NCBI GenBank assembly: GCA_023954815.1
Contig: JAGSHB010000010.1
Location: 1-64,000 of the forward strand
DNA: 64,000 nucleotides
DNA from: Myxococcales bacterium
GTDB taxonomy: Bacteria; Myxococcota_A; UBA9042
Direction: 5' to 3'
Under the pieces are notes generated by a model. The model saw only the letters and a program-made list of their open reading frames with translations. It searched no databases and was not told the DNA's origin. The position numbers and the translations under genes are program-made. Positions 19,918 through 29,264 of the stretch are shown piece by piece (the stretch's first letter is position 1; every line of letters begins with the position of its first letter).

Positions 19918-20132
19918 GGGATGGGGAAGTCGCGGCGTGCCGCGACTGGGGGCGCTCGTAGCCCCCCAATTATGAAGAAAACTAGCTGCGTCCTGCGACA
20001 GTCATTTTAATTACGCCGCACGCTGCTGGGATGGGGAAGTCGCGGCGTGCCGCGACTGGGGGCGCTCGTAGCCCCCCAATTATGAAGAAAACTAGCTGCG
20101 TGCTGCGACAGTAATTTTAATTACGCCGCACG
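19913..20132. repeat. Two tandem copies of a 110-bp hairpin-rich unit
   Basis: Unit 1 19913-20022 and unit 2 20023-20132; only two differences seen (tcctgcg/tgctgcg, gtcatttt/gtaatttt). Each unit has AGTCGCGGC-GT-GCCGCGACT and GGGGGC...GCCCCC. Confidence 0.95.
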
Positions 20133-20149
20133 CTGCTAGACTGCGCACC

Positions 20150-22561
20150 ATGGCAAAATCCGGACTTTCAGGCCTACCCCCGAGACGCCCCGTTGAAACG
20201 GCGTTGACCTATCTACCCGGCGTCAGTCGCGCGCGGGCCAAGGCCTTGCTCGATCGTGCCCGCATCGATCCGGATACCCGTACCGACGATCTGAGCGAGC
20301 TGCAGATCGATCTACTTCGCCGCCTGATGCGCGGCTCAGAAGACGATCCCGATCCAACGGACGACAGCGCCGGTGAGGTCTCTCAGCCCTGGCTACATGG
20401 CGCCGCCGTTCAATTTGCCCCCTATCTCGATCGGGTCCGCGCGATGGTGCAGCGCTACCTCGTGGTTCTGCGGCCGTGGGATCGATCATCGGAAGATCCA
20501 ACCCGCAATCCCCTGCCAGCCGGAACAATGCAGACCCTGGATTCAACCTGCCTGCGTTGTCTGCGTGGTGAGGCCCTGGATCCGGAGCGTGTGGCGTACG
20601 TGGGTCGGCTCGAGCGCCGACTCAGCAAGACCTACGACGAGCTCGATCCCCAGTCGGATGCGTCCCGACGTTTCGAAGAGTTGCGGGCTGTATTTGGCCT
20701 CAGTGACCTGGAATGCGATCTGCTCTGGCTGCTGTTGGCTGCGGAGTTGGTCCCGGAGTTTCTCTGGCTGTACAGGGCCCTGTGGCGCGATACCAGCCGG
20801 ATGATGTGGAGCGAGGACTTTCTGTGTCACTCCGTCGATCCCTTTGCCACCCGTGGTGGTGAGTTGCTCAACGCCCTGGACGCCACCGCAACGCTGCAGC
20901 GCTATGGCCTCATCCGCACCGCCAATGACGACGTCAACGCGGCGAGACGCTACCGGGCGATGCCCTTTGTCTCTGGCTTCTTGCTGGGCCGCGCCGTTGG
21001 CCTCGATGACCTGCCCGGCGCGCTTTGGCACGAGGTCCCACTCACCGCTGATGGCGACGAGATTCGAACCGCACCGGTCAGCGGCGAACTCCGCAAGGCC
21101 CTCCAGCGGGGGTTTCGTGGCCGTCGCCGCTTTGTAGTCGAGGGTCCTGCCCGCAATGGCTCCCTGCGAGTGGCGAGGGAGAGTCTTCATTTATTTGGCG
21201 AGAGTTTGCTGGAAGTCCGTCTCGGCGAGCTTCTCAAAGGCGGCGTCGCCCGACTTGGGCACGTGCTGGGGCGGGCGAGGCTTGCGCGGGCGGGCGTGTT
21301 TTTCACCGAAGCCGAAGCTATGGACGAAGGTGATCACGGCGCCGAACAGTTGGCGTCTCTCGTTCGTATCCTGCGCGGCGAGACGACGACGATGTTCTTT
21401 CACAGTCGCGGCGGCTCGATGACCGACAGCGTGCGGATGACGCCGCGGCTGCATTTGGCGCTGCTCAGAGAGTTGGGTTGTCTGGAGCTGCCCACCGCTA
21501 TCCCGTCCATCGGCGAGCGGATTACCCTGTGGAATGAACGGCTCGACAACCTCATGGCGGACGATGAGCGCGAGCTGGCGGTGACCAGCGTCAGCGTGTT
21601 CAAATTCGGTGTGGATGAGATCGATCTCGCCGTGAACCTAGCTGCCGCAAAGGCGAGGCAGCGCGGCGCTAAAAAGGCGCAAGTATCAGTCAGCGACGTG
21701 GAAAAGAGCTGTCGGCAGGTCGCTGCGTCGAGGCTCGCCGGACTGGCGACGCGCATCAACGTACGCGGCACCTGGGAGACGACGGTCTTGCCCGAAGACA
21801 CGGAGCAAGTACTGCGTGAGATGGTGTCTTTCGGCACGTTCGCCGGCACCGTTTTGGACGATCAGGGGTACGGCCGCACCATGGGCTACGGCCGCGCGCT
21901 GACCGCGATGTTCTCCGGTCCGTCGGGTACGGGTAAGACGCTCTGTGCTGGGCTGGTGGCGCGCGATCTGGGCCTGGAGCTGTTCCGGGTCGATCTCGCT
22001 AGCGTCGTCAGCAAGTACATCGGAGAGACAGAAGAGCGTTTGTCGACGCTGTTTGATGCCGCACAGGACGCCGGCATCGCACTGCTTTTTGACGAGGCTG
22101 ACTCGCTCTTTTCAAAACGCACGGACGTGTCGAGCTCTGTCGATCGCTACGCCAACCTTGAGGTCAACTACCTCCTGCAGCGTCTGGAAAATTACGACGG
22201 CGTCATCATCTTGACGACCAACTTTCCGGACTCCATCGACACCGCCTTTCTCCGTCGCATTCGCTTCAAGTCGACGTTCCCGGCCCCCGAAGCGGACGAG
22301 CGTGAACGGTTGTGGCGGGTGATGATTCCGAAGAGTGCGCCGCAACAAGCCGAGCTCAAGATTCGATTCCTGGCCGAAGACTACGAACTCACAGGCGGCC
22401 AGATCCAAAACGCGGTGCTTCGTGCTGCGGTTTGGGCCGCACGGGACAGCACCCCGCTGAACTACGAGCTGCTCGAGCAATCCGCCGAGCGCGAATACAA
22501 AGAGATGGGCCGCGTGGTGCGCGAATATGCGGACGACGAACCAGAAGGAGTGGTGGCATGA
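20150..22561 (+). CDS. AAA+ ATPase resembling contractile-injection-system (Afp15/Pvc15-type) ATPases
   Basis: Walker A FSGPSGTGKT, Walker B ALLFDEADSLFSKR, SRH TTNFPDSIDTAFLRRI; N-terminal VFGLSDLECDLLWLLLAAELVPEFLWLYRALW pattern; unusual extreme N-terminus LPGVSRARAKALLDRARI. Confidence 0.88.
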   Translation: MAKSGLSGLPPRRPVETALTYLPGVSRARAKALLDRARIDPDTRTDDLSELQIDLLRRLMRGSEDDPDPTDDSAGEVSQPWLHGAAVQFAPYLDRVRAMVQRYLVVLRPWDRSSEDPTRNPLPAGTMQTLDSTCLRCLRGEALDPERVAYVGRLERRLSKTYDELDPQSDASRRFEELRAVFGLSDLECDLLWLLLAAELVPEFLWLYRALWRDTSRMMWSEDFLCHSVDPFATRGGELLNALDATATLQRYGLIRTANDDVNAARRYRAMPFVSGFLLGRAVGLDDLPGALWHEVPLTADGDEIRTAPVSGELRKALQRGFRGRRRFVVEGPARNGSLRVARESLHLFGESLLEVRLGELLKGGVARLGHVLGRARLARAGVFFTEAEAMDEGDHGAEQLASLVRILRGETTTMFFHSRGGSMTDSVRMTPRLHLALLRELGCLELPTAIPSIGERITLWNERLDNLMADDERELAVTSVSVFKFGVDEIDLAVNLAAAKARQRGAKKAQVSVSDVEKSCRQVAASRLAGLATRINVRGTWETTVLPEDTEQVLREMVSFGTFAGTVLDDQGYGRTMGYGRALTAMFSGPSGTGKTLCAGLVARDLGLELFRVDLASVVSKYIGETEERLSTLFDAAQDAGIALLFDEADSLFSKRTDVSSSVDRYANLEVNYLLQRLENYDGVIILTTNFPDSIDTAFLRRIRFKSTFPAPEADERERLWRVMIPKSAPQQAELKIRFLAEDYELTGGQIQNAVLRAAVWAARDSTPLNYELLEQSAEREYKEMGRVVREYADDEPEGVVA

Positions 22562-22833
22562 GCGAACTGAACAAAGAGACCTTCGTCGCGATCGTGGAAG
22601 CGATCGTGGCCGGGTTCGAAGATCCCGCTTTCCAGGCGCAATTTGCCGCAGCCAAGGCCGCTGGGGACATGGGGCAGCTCGTGGCCCTACCGACGGGCGT
22701 GCAAACAGCCGCCTTTACCGCGAACGGACTCGACGCGGCGACTGGTGCCGCTGCGTTCAAGGCGGCTGGGCGACAGTTTGCCGCAGATCCCGCCGTCGGC
22801 GCCCTGCTGGTCCGTATGAAGGCTGCACTGTAG
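22558..22833 (+). CDS. 91-aa hypothetical protein coupled to the AAA+ ATPase
   Basis: ATG overlaps ATPase stop (ATGA 22558-22561); MSELNKETFVAIVEAIVAGFEDPAFQAQFAAAKAAGDMGQLVALP. Confidence 0.75.
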   Translation: MSELNKETFVAIVEAIVAGFEDPAFQAQFAAAKAAGDMGQLVALPTGVQTAAFTANGLDAATGAAAFKAAGRQFAADPAVGALLVRMKAAL

Positions 22834-23095
22834 CGGAGTGCCTGGGATCGTGATGAGACCGGCGCTCACGTGTCAGGCCGACCGTAGCAACGCGATTGCG
22901 GGGATTTTCTGGCGTGTTGTGTGGGCGCGGTATCATGGCGCACCCGCAGCGACGAACCATCGCTGCGGTAAGTAGGATTGTACCCATGATTTGACCCGTA
23001 ACTAACTGTCTATTTTTCTGATGAAAAACAACTGGCGTTGCGAACTAGACGCCGTGCGTTGACGCCAACTCCCCCCCTCTCTAGGCTCAATTTGG

Positions 23096-24319
23096 ATGAA
23101 CGCCCCGCTGCACCACGCCCGCCAAGTCCCCATGCCCACCTCGTCGATGTCCGGCGTTGCCGTTCTGTGTGCGCTCTGCATGGCGGTCAGCACGCTGGTG
23201 GCCTGCGGCGGCGCGCCCCAGCGCAAGGTCTCGTTTGCCCAGCCAAAGGCAGAGCCCGGCCACAAACGGCTGGCCCGTGCATTGCGCCTCGCGGCAAAGG
23301 GGCGCGTACAAGCCCGCGCCGGCCTGGACGGTCAAGCGTCGGAGTCCCTGCGGTTGTCCTACAAGATCGAACCCCAACTCGCGGTGCTCACGGCCCATGC
23401 TCAGGCGGCCGAGCGCGCGCACTATTTTGGTCAAGCCCACGCCGCCTGGCGCGAGATGCTCAACCACCGGCTCGACGAGTCAGCCCGCAAGAACGCCATC
23501 GCCGAAGCGGAGCGTCTCGCCCCCCTGGTCCCATCCGATCACGTAGCGGTGCTGGTGACGGTCTCGCCGCCGCATGCCCACGTCAACCTGAGCCACCGGG
23601 GCAAACGCCGCGTCGTGATGAGTGACGGTGTGGTCTGGCTGCAGGCGGGAAGTTGGCAGGCATCGACAGTTGCCAACGGTTACAAGAGCGAGCTGCGCGC
23701 ATTCCAGATCCGTCGTCGCGGCTCGCAGTCAGTGGCCTTTGTGCTGGAGCGCGGTCGTGACGCACCGAAGATCGCGGGTAGCGGCGCCAATGCGAGACGG
23801 CAGCCAGACGCTCGTAAAACCCCGGCAAAACCAAGGGTTGATCCGGACAGTCCCAAAGAAACAGCCAAGGCAACAGAGCCCGATCCTCCTGAAGATCCGG
23901 AGCCCGCGGATCCCGACCCAGCCAAGACGGAAGCGCCAGTGACCAAAGCCCCGGTGGTCGCAAAGCGTGGTCGCCAAGGCAGCTCGCTACACAAGTGGGG
24001 CTCGATCGCCACGGCTTCGTTGGGCGTGGTCGCGATCGGGGTGGGTGGCTACTTCGGATTCAACGCGATGCAAAATGCCGACGTCGCCAACGGCCTGTCG
24101 AAGACACGGTCCGACTACAAGACACAGCTCGACTTCTACAGCGCGCAAGCAAAAGACGGCGCCCAAATGGCCAATACACTGTTCATCGCTGGCGGAGCCC
24201 TAGCGGCGGCTGGCACGGTGTGGTGGTTCCTGGCGCCGAAGCAGCCGACTTCAAGCGCGCTTTTGCCCAAAACGATGAGCCTCCAGGGCCGCGGCCTCGC
24301 CCTGCTCTGGACGTTCTAA
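23096..24319 (+). CDS. Putative lipoprotein with PEGA-like region and C-terminal TM segments
   Basis: Lipobox STLVACG; AVLVTVSPPHAHVNLSHRGKRRVVMSDGVVWLQAGSWQASTVANGY resembles PEGA; Lys/Pro/Ala/Glu linker then hydrophobic segments. Confidence 0.75.
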   Translation: MNAPLHHARQVPMPTSSMSGVAVLCALCMAVSTLVACGGAPQRKVSFAQPKAEPGHKRLARALRLAAKGRVQARAGLDGQASESLRLSYKIEPQLAVLTAHAQAAERAHYFGQAHAAWREMLNHRLDESARKNAIAEAERLAPLVPSDHVAVLVTVSPPHAHVNLSHRGKRRVVMSDGVVWLQAGSWQASTVANGYKSELRAFQIRRRGSQSVAFVLERGRDAPKIAGSGANARRQPDARKTPAKPRVDPDSPKETAKATEPDPPEDPEPADPDPAKTEAPVTKAPVVAKRGRQGSSLHKWGSIATASLGVVAIGVGGYFGFNAMQNADVANGLSKTRSDYKTQLDFYSAQAKDGAQMANTLFIAGGALAAAGTVWWFLAPKQPTSSALLPKTMSLQGRGLALLWTF

Positions 24320-24346
24320 TCCGCTCACCCGCTCGTTGGGGATACC

Positions 24347-27300
24347 ATGCAACTGCCTAGGATTTCACTGGTCGCGGCGGCTGTCGCCCTTATCACCTCC
24401 GGCTGCTTCGTCCAGATCGAGGACAAGAGTCAGACAGGGACCGACCCGTGCACACCCAACCCCTGCCAAAAAGAGGGCGTATGCGCTGAGTGGACGGGCA
24501 CCTGCTCTGTCACCGATGGCGCGGCCGTGTGCTCAGCCTGGAAGACGACGGGTGATGGAGCCGGCGATGCGCCGGCAGCCTACGAGGCCGAAGAGACCCT
24601 GTGCGATGGCTTGGACAACGACTGCGACGGCCTGACCGACGAGTCTCCCAAGGCCGACTTGGCCAAAGCGTGCCCGACCGAAGGCGCGTGCAAAGGCCAA
24701 CAGGCGACCGCAGTTTGTGCGGGCGGCGCATGGCAGTGCTCGTTCGTAGCAACCCCAGCTTGGGAAGTGACGGAGACCCTCTGTGACGGTATCGACAACG
24801 ACTGTGACGGCGAGACCGACGAAGGCGCCGTGCCCACGCTCAAGACCTGCAAACGCGCTGGCGTGTGCAGCGGACTAGCCGCCCCCACCTGTGCGGAAGG
24901 CAAATGGGACTGCCACTACGACGACGCGACTGACTATGAGGCAACCGAGCAATCCTGCGACGGCAAAGACAACGACTGCAATGGCAAAGTCGACACAGAT
25001 CTAAGTGTTGCCGCGCTACCTGGCGGCGCCAAATGCAAGGACCTGGGTGTATGCGCCGACGGCGTCTCCATCGTGTGCAAGGGCGGCGTGGCTGTCTGTG
25101 ACTATGCGGCGGTGAGTGACTGGGAGGCGGTCGAGACAACCTGTGACAGCAAGGACAACGATTGTGACGGCACCCAGGACAACATCCAGGGCAGCAAACT
25201 CGCGCTGAAGAACTCAGACACTGGCGATTGCAACAAGACCGGCGTGTGCAAGGCATCGGCGAACGTGTCGCGCACCTGTGCGGGCGGGAAGTGGGCTTGC
25301 GACTATGGTGCGGTGCCCTATTACGAGGCCAAAGAGAGCCTGTGCGACGGACGAGACAACGACTGCGACGGCAAGGCGGACAACAACCTGCCTGAACCAG
25401 CGACCTCGCCCTGCGGCAGCGCGGGTGTGTGTGGAGAAGGAAAGTCCGTGTGCTCGGGCGGCCTCTGGACGTGTGACTGGGCGGCCCTGGGCAAGAAGGG
25501 CTACGAAGCGTTCGAGCAGGTCTGCGACGGAAAGGACAATGACTGCGACGGCAAGACTGACGAAACCCTGTCGGCGGCTAGCAATGGCTGCAAGACCCAG
25601 GGCGTGTGCGCCCATGGCTCAGAAGTCGGCTGCAAGGCCGGAAAAGCAGTCTGCGACTACGGCTTCGTGCTCGCGTTCGAGGCCACTGAGACCTCCTGCG
25701 ACGGCAAGGACAACGACTGCGACGGTCAGACCGACGAGGCTGAGAGCCTCGATGTCAGCCAGAGTGGCTGCGCCGTCGGTGTGTGCAAAGGCAGCGCCAA
25801 GGCCACCTGTGGTAACGGCAAGTGGCAGTGTAGTTTCAAGGATGTGAAGGGCTATGAGAGCTCGGAGCTATCGTGCGACGGCAAGGATAACGACTGCGAC
25901 GGCAAGACCGACGAGGGTCTGACCGACGTGACCGCCGCCAAATGCAAGACACTCGGCGTCTGCAAAGGCGCAGCAGCGGCCCTGTGTACAGGCGGCAAAT
26001 ACGCGTGCACCTACACCGCCAACGACTACCAGTCGACGGAGTCTCTGTGCGATGGCAAGGACAACGACTGCGACGGTCAGACCGACACAGGGCTTTGCTC
26101 CGCGGGGAACGCGTGCACAGCCAACACGCAATGCAAGACGGGCGGCTGCACCAAAGTGTTGGGCGGGACTGGCAGCGTCTGCACCGACAAAGCCAACCAG
26201 TGCGCTCAGCGCGGCAGTGACGGCAAAGTCAGCTACGTGGACAATGGCACCGTCTCTTGCGCCGATGCGAGCTCAACTCAAACCTGTACAAGCGGCGCCT
26301 TTGCTTCGCCCAAAGCTTGCCCGAAATCGTCGCCTGCATGCGTGAGCGGTGTGTGCCAGCTGTGCGTACCCAACGAAAAGCGCTGCGACGCGAGCAAGCC
26401 GGGGGACGTGGTCAAGTGCAGCGCCGACGGCAAGTCTCAGACCAAGCTGACTACCTGCCAGACAGGCAAGTGCGCCGGTGCTGGGGTGTGCGTGGTCAAG
26501 ACGACCATCACTGCGAATAAGGCGACGGTGTCGGGCAGCCAGCCAGCAGTGGCCGCGATCGACGGTGGCGGTTTTGTCGTGGTGTGGGTGGATGCCCAGC
26601 CGCTGAGCAATGTCATCGTCGGGCGCATGTACAAGGCCGATGGCAGCCCTGTTGGCGCGCAGTTCGATATCAGCGACAAGAAAAAGCCCACCGACTCCCT
26701 GCCATCGGTCGCGGCACTCGGCAAAGGCTTCGCCGCGGTCTGGACGTCTGGCGACAAGGGCAGCGATGTGATCCTGCGCAAATTTGATGCGGCCGGAAAG
26801 GCGATCGGGGGAGAGGAGGCCCTGGCCACAACCACGACCGGTGTTCAGCGCCACCCGACCATCACCGCATTTGGCGGCGGCGTGGTCGCGGCTTGGACGT
26901 CCGAATCGGTCGATGCGAAGGGATCTGGCGTGGTGCTGCAGCGCTACGACGCGACAGGCGAGAAGCTCGGCAAAGAGACCCTGGTCAATGCCAAGTCGAC
27001 CGCACAACCCGAATCGGAAGCCGCTGACGAGAGCGGCCCGTCGTTGGCAGCCCTCGGCAATGGCGAACTCGTCGTCTCCTGGGTCCGCGTGGCCAACGGC
27101 ATCGGCGCGGTCTGGGCCAGGCGTTTCAGCAGCAAGGGCTTGGTCGCCGGCGCGCCGTCCGCCATCAGCAGCGCCAACGTCAACATCAACCAGGCCCGTA
27201 TCGCCTTTGGCAGCAACGGCATCGGTCACGGCGTCTGGCGGCAACTCAATGGCTCGGATGGCTGGGACGTCATGCACGTACGGATTAGCGCTGACCTCAA

Positions 27301-27616
27301 GCCCGTGGGTACCGCCACGATCATCCACAAGACGGTGACCGATGAACAGAGCCTGCCGAGCGTGTCCGTCGCCACAGACGGTCGATTGACGGCTGTATGG
27401 CAGTCCTACAGCAAGGCTGACGGGTACGACCTGCGTGTGCGGGACCAACTCGCTAGCGGCGCGTGGGCCAGTGCGGACACGCTGCTGATTTCTCCAGCCA
27501 AGGGGGAGCAGGATCAAGGCACCGTGCTCGCCTTCGCTGACGGCCGCACCCTCTTCGCCTGGCGTGCCCGGACCAGTGACATCGCGAAGGGCCTTATCCA
27601 GTTGGTGTTCCGATGA
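24347..27616 (+). CDS. MopE-type repeat lipoprotein (nine CDGxDNDCDG repeats) with C-terminal beta-propeller-like repeats
   Basis: Signal LVAAAVALITSGC; nine motifs such as LCDGLDNDCDGLTDE, SCDGKDNDCDGKTDEG; C-terminal repeats (GFVVVWVD..., GFAAVWTSG..., GVVAAWTSES...). Confidence 0.88.
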   Translation: MQLPRISLVAAAVALITSGCFVQIEDKSQTGTDPCTPNPCQKEGVCAEWTGTCSVTDGAAVCSAWKTTGDGAGDAPAAYEAEETLCDGLDNDCDGLTDESPKADLAKACPTEGACKGQQATAVCAGGAWQCSFVATPAWEVTETLCDGIDNDCDGETDEGAVPTLKTCKRAGVCSGLAAPTCAEGKWDCHYDDATDYEATEQSCDGKDNDCNGKVDTDLSVAALPGGAKCKDLGVCADGVSIVCKGGVAVCDYAAVSDWEAVETTCDSKDNDCDGTQDNIQGSKLALKNSDTGDCNKTGVCKASANVSRTCAGGKWACDYGAVPYYEAKESLCDGRDNDCDGKADNNLPEPATSPCGSAGVCGEGKSVCSGGLWTCDWAALGKKGYEAFEQVCDGKDNDCDGKTDETLSAASNGCKTQGVCAHGSEVGCKAGKAVCDYGFVLAFEATETSCDGKDNDCDGQTDEAESLDVSQSGCAVGVCKGSAKATCGNGKWQCSFKDVKGYESSELSCDGKDNDCDGKTDEGLTDVTAAKCKTLGVCKGAAAALCTGGKYACTYTANDYQSTESLCDGKDNDCDGQTDTGLCSAGNACTANTQCKTGGCTKVLGGTGSVCTDKANQCAQRGSDGKVSYVDNGTVSCADASSTQTCTSGAFASPKACPKSSPACVSGVCQLCVPNEKRCDASKPGDVVKCSADGKSQTKLTTCQTGKCAGAGVCVVKTTITANKATVSGSQPAVAAIDGGGFVVVWVDAQPLSNVIVGRMYKADGSPVGAQFDISDKKKPTDSLPSVAALGKGFAAVWTSGDKGSDVILRKFDAAGKAIGGEEALATTTTGVQRHPTITAFGGGVVAAWTSESVDAKGSGVVLQRYDATGEKLGKETLVNAKSTAQPESEAADESGPSLAALGNGELVVSWVRVANGIGAVWARRFSSKGLVAGAPSAISSANVNINQARIAFGSNGIGHGVWRQLNGSDGWDVMHVRISADLKPVGTATIIHKTVTDEQSLPSVSVATDGRLTAVWQSYSKADGYDLRVRDQLASGAWASADTLLISPAKGEQDQGTVLAFADGRTLFAWRARTSDIAKGLIQLVFR

Positions 27617-29094
27617 GCTTTGTTCCCGGTCCTGCTGAGCGCGTTCCTGAGCCACGGCCCGAGGTCGATTACAGCAAGGTGCGCAGCGTCCATCTTATGG
27701 GGATCGGCGGGTCGGCCATGGGCAACTTCGCCGGCATGCTGCAGTCCCGTGGGCTGGAGGTACGCGGCTCCGACGCCGGGATCTTCGATCCGATGCGCGG
27801 CAATTTGGAACGCTGGAAGATCCCCTTCCAAGAGGGCTACAAGGCTGAAAATCTGGGCTGGAATCCAGATCTGGTCGTCGTCGGCAATGTAATTCGGCGG
27901 GACAATCCAGAAGCCACGGCGATGCGCGCCCAGAATCTGGCCTACACCTCGTTTCCTGAGGCGCTGGGTGAGTGGCTGCTGCGCGATCGCACGCCGGTGG
28001 TTGTCACCGGTACGCACGGTAAGACCACGACGACGTCGTTGCTAGCGTGGCTGCTGGAGGCCACCGGCCGGTCCCCTGGGCTGCTGGTCGGCGGTGTGCC
28101 CACAAATCTCGGCCGCTCGTTTCAAATCGGCTCAGGCGACACGTTCGTTATCGAGGGCGACGAGTACGACACCGCTTATTACGACAAGCGACCCAAGTTC
28201 GTTCACTACCGGCCGCACCACACCATCCTGACCTCGGTGGAGTTCGATCACGCCGACATCTACCCCGATTTCGCCGCTGTGAGCCGCGCATTCCGATTGC
28301 TTGCCTCGCTGGTCGACCCAAATGGGCAGCTGTGCGCCTGGGGTGGGGACCCGCGGGTGACCGATGTGCTCGATGCGTGCCGCGCCAGGGTCCTGCGTTA
28401 TGGCCTGAGCGATGATCCCGGTGAGCTGGACGCCATCGCCACCCTATCGGAGCTCGGGCCGACGGGCGCGCACTTCGATCTCCATGTGCACGGTACCCAC
28501 GTCGGCAAGTTCGTCTCGCCCATGGCCGGGCGCCACAATGTACGCAACGCCACTGCGGCTTTGTTGACGGTCCTAGACCTCGGTGTGCCGGTTGCGGAAG
28601 CTGCCGAGGCCCTGAGCCAGTTCAAGGGAATCAAGAAACGGCAGGAGGTTCGCGGGGTTGTTAACGACATCACCGTGATCGACGACTACGCCCATCATCC
28701 GACCGCCGTCGAAGAGACGATCGCCGCGATCCGGGCCGCCTATCCGGGGCAAAAGCTCTGGGCGCTGTTCGAAGCCGAGTCCAATACCAGCCGCCGTCAG
28801 ATCTTCGAGCAACGCTATCCGCCCGCTTTTGCGCAGGCGGACGAGGTGGTGTTTTGCAGCCCGCTGCGTAAAGAAGGCGACAAGCTTCGGGAAGACCAGC
28901 TGCTGGACGTAGGCGCAATGGTTCGGGTGATCGCCGATGGCGGTACGCCTGCGCACTACCTGCCAGACGTGGCTGACATCGTCGATCTGGTGGCCACTGA
29001 GGCCAAGCCAGGCGACGTGATTTTGGCCATGAGCGGGCGCAATTTCCGCGGACTGCACGCCGATCTGCTCGCGCGCCTCGCCGCCGATCAGTAA
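27613..29094 (+). CDS. mpl: UDP-N-acetylmuramate:L-alanyl-gamma-D-glutamyl-meso-diaminopimelate ligase
   Basis: VHLMGIGGSAMGNFAGMLQSRGLEVRGSDAGIFDPM; VVTGTHGKTTTTSLLAWLLE; FVIEGDEYDTAYYDKRPKFVHY. Start overlaps upstream stop. Confidence 0.93.
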   Translation: MSFVPGPAERVPEPRPEVDYSKVRSVHLMGIGGSAMGNFAGMLQSRGLEVRGSDAGIFDPMRGNLERWKIPFQEGYKAENLGWNPDLVVVGNVIRRDNPEATAMRAQNLAYTSFPEALGEWLLRDRTPVVVTGTHGKTTTTSLLAWLLEATGRSPGLLVGGVPTNLGRSFQIGSGDTFVIEGDEYDTAYYDKRPKFVHYRPHHTILTSVEFDHADIYPDFAAVSRAFRLLASLVDPNGQLCAWGGDPRVTDVLDACRARVLRYGLSDDPGELDAIATLSELGPTGAHFDLHVHGTHVGKFVSPMAGRHNVRNATAALLTVLDLGVPVAEAAEALSQFKGIKKRQEVRGVVNDITVIDDYAHHPTAVEETIAAIRAAYPGQKLWALFEAESNTSRRQIFEQRYPPAFAQADEVVFCSPLRKEGDKLREDQLLDVGAMVRVIADGGTPAHYLPDVADIVDLVATEAKPGDVILAMSGRNFRGLHADLLARLAADQ

Positions 29095-29264
29095 TCCAGC
29101 GATCTAGCAAAAGAATCGTTGACATTTGACGTGCATCACCCGCACGATGGCGCGCCTTTTGAAGAGAAGGCACGTGCTGACGCTCCCACTATTGCACACA
29201 AGGCAGGGGCGTTTGGACCAATAAATCACCTTTGCGCCTAGTGAGCACCCCAGGAAAATACCTT

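Noticed and set aside
22944-22968. 9-bp hairpin CCGCAGCGA/TCGCTGCGG upstream of the PEGA-like lipoprotein
   Set aside because: No U-tract and no further support; too weak to call a terminator or riboswitch.
24600-26100. Regularly spaced near-identical ~29-bp DNA repeats (tgcgacggcaaggacaacgactgcgacgg), CRISPR-like at first glance
   Set aside because: Spacing is coding (MopE protein repeats in one frame), spacers are homologous to each other, and no cas genes are present.
26273-27655. 460-aa minus-strand ORF over the MopE protein
   Set aside because: Antisense to a well supported lipoprotein; no signal or motif.
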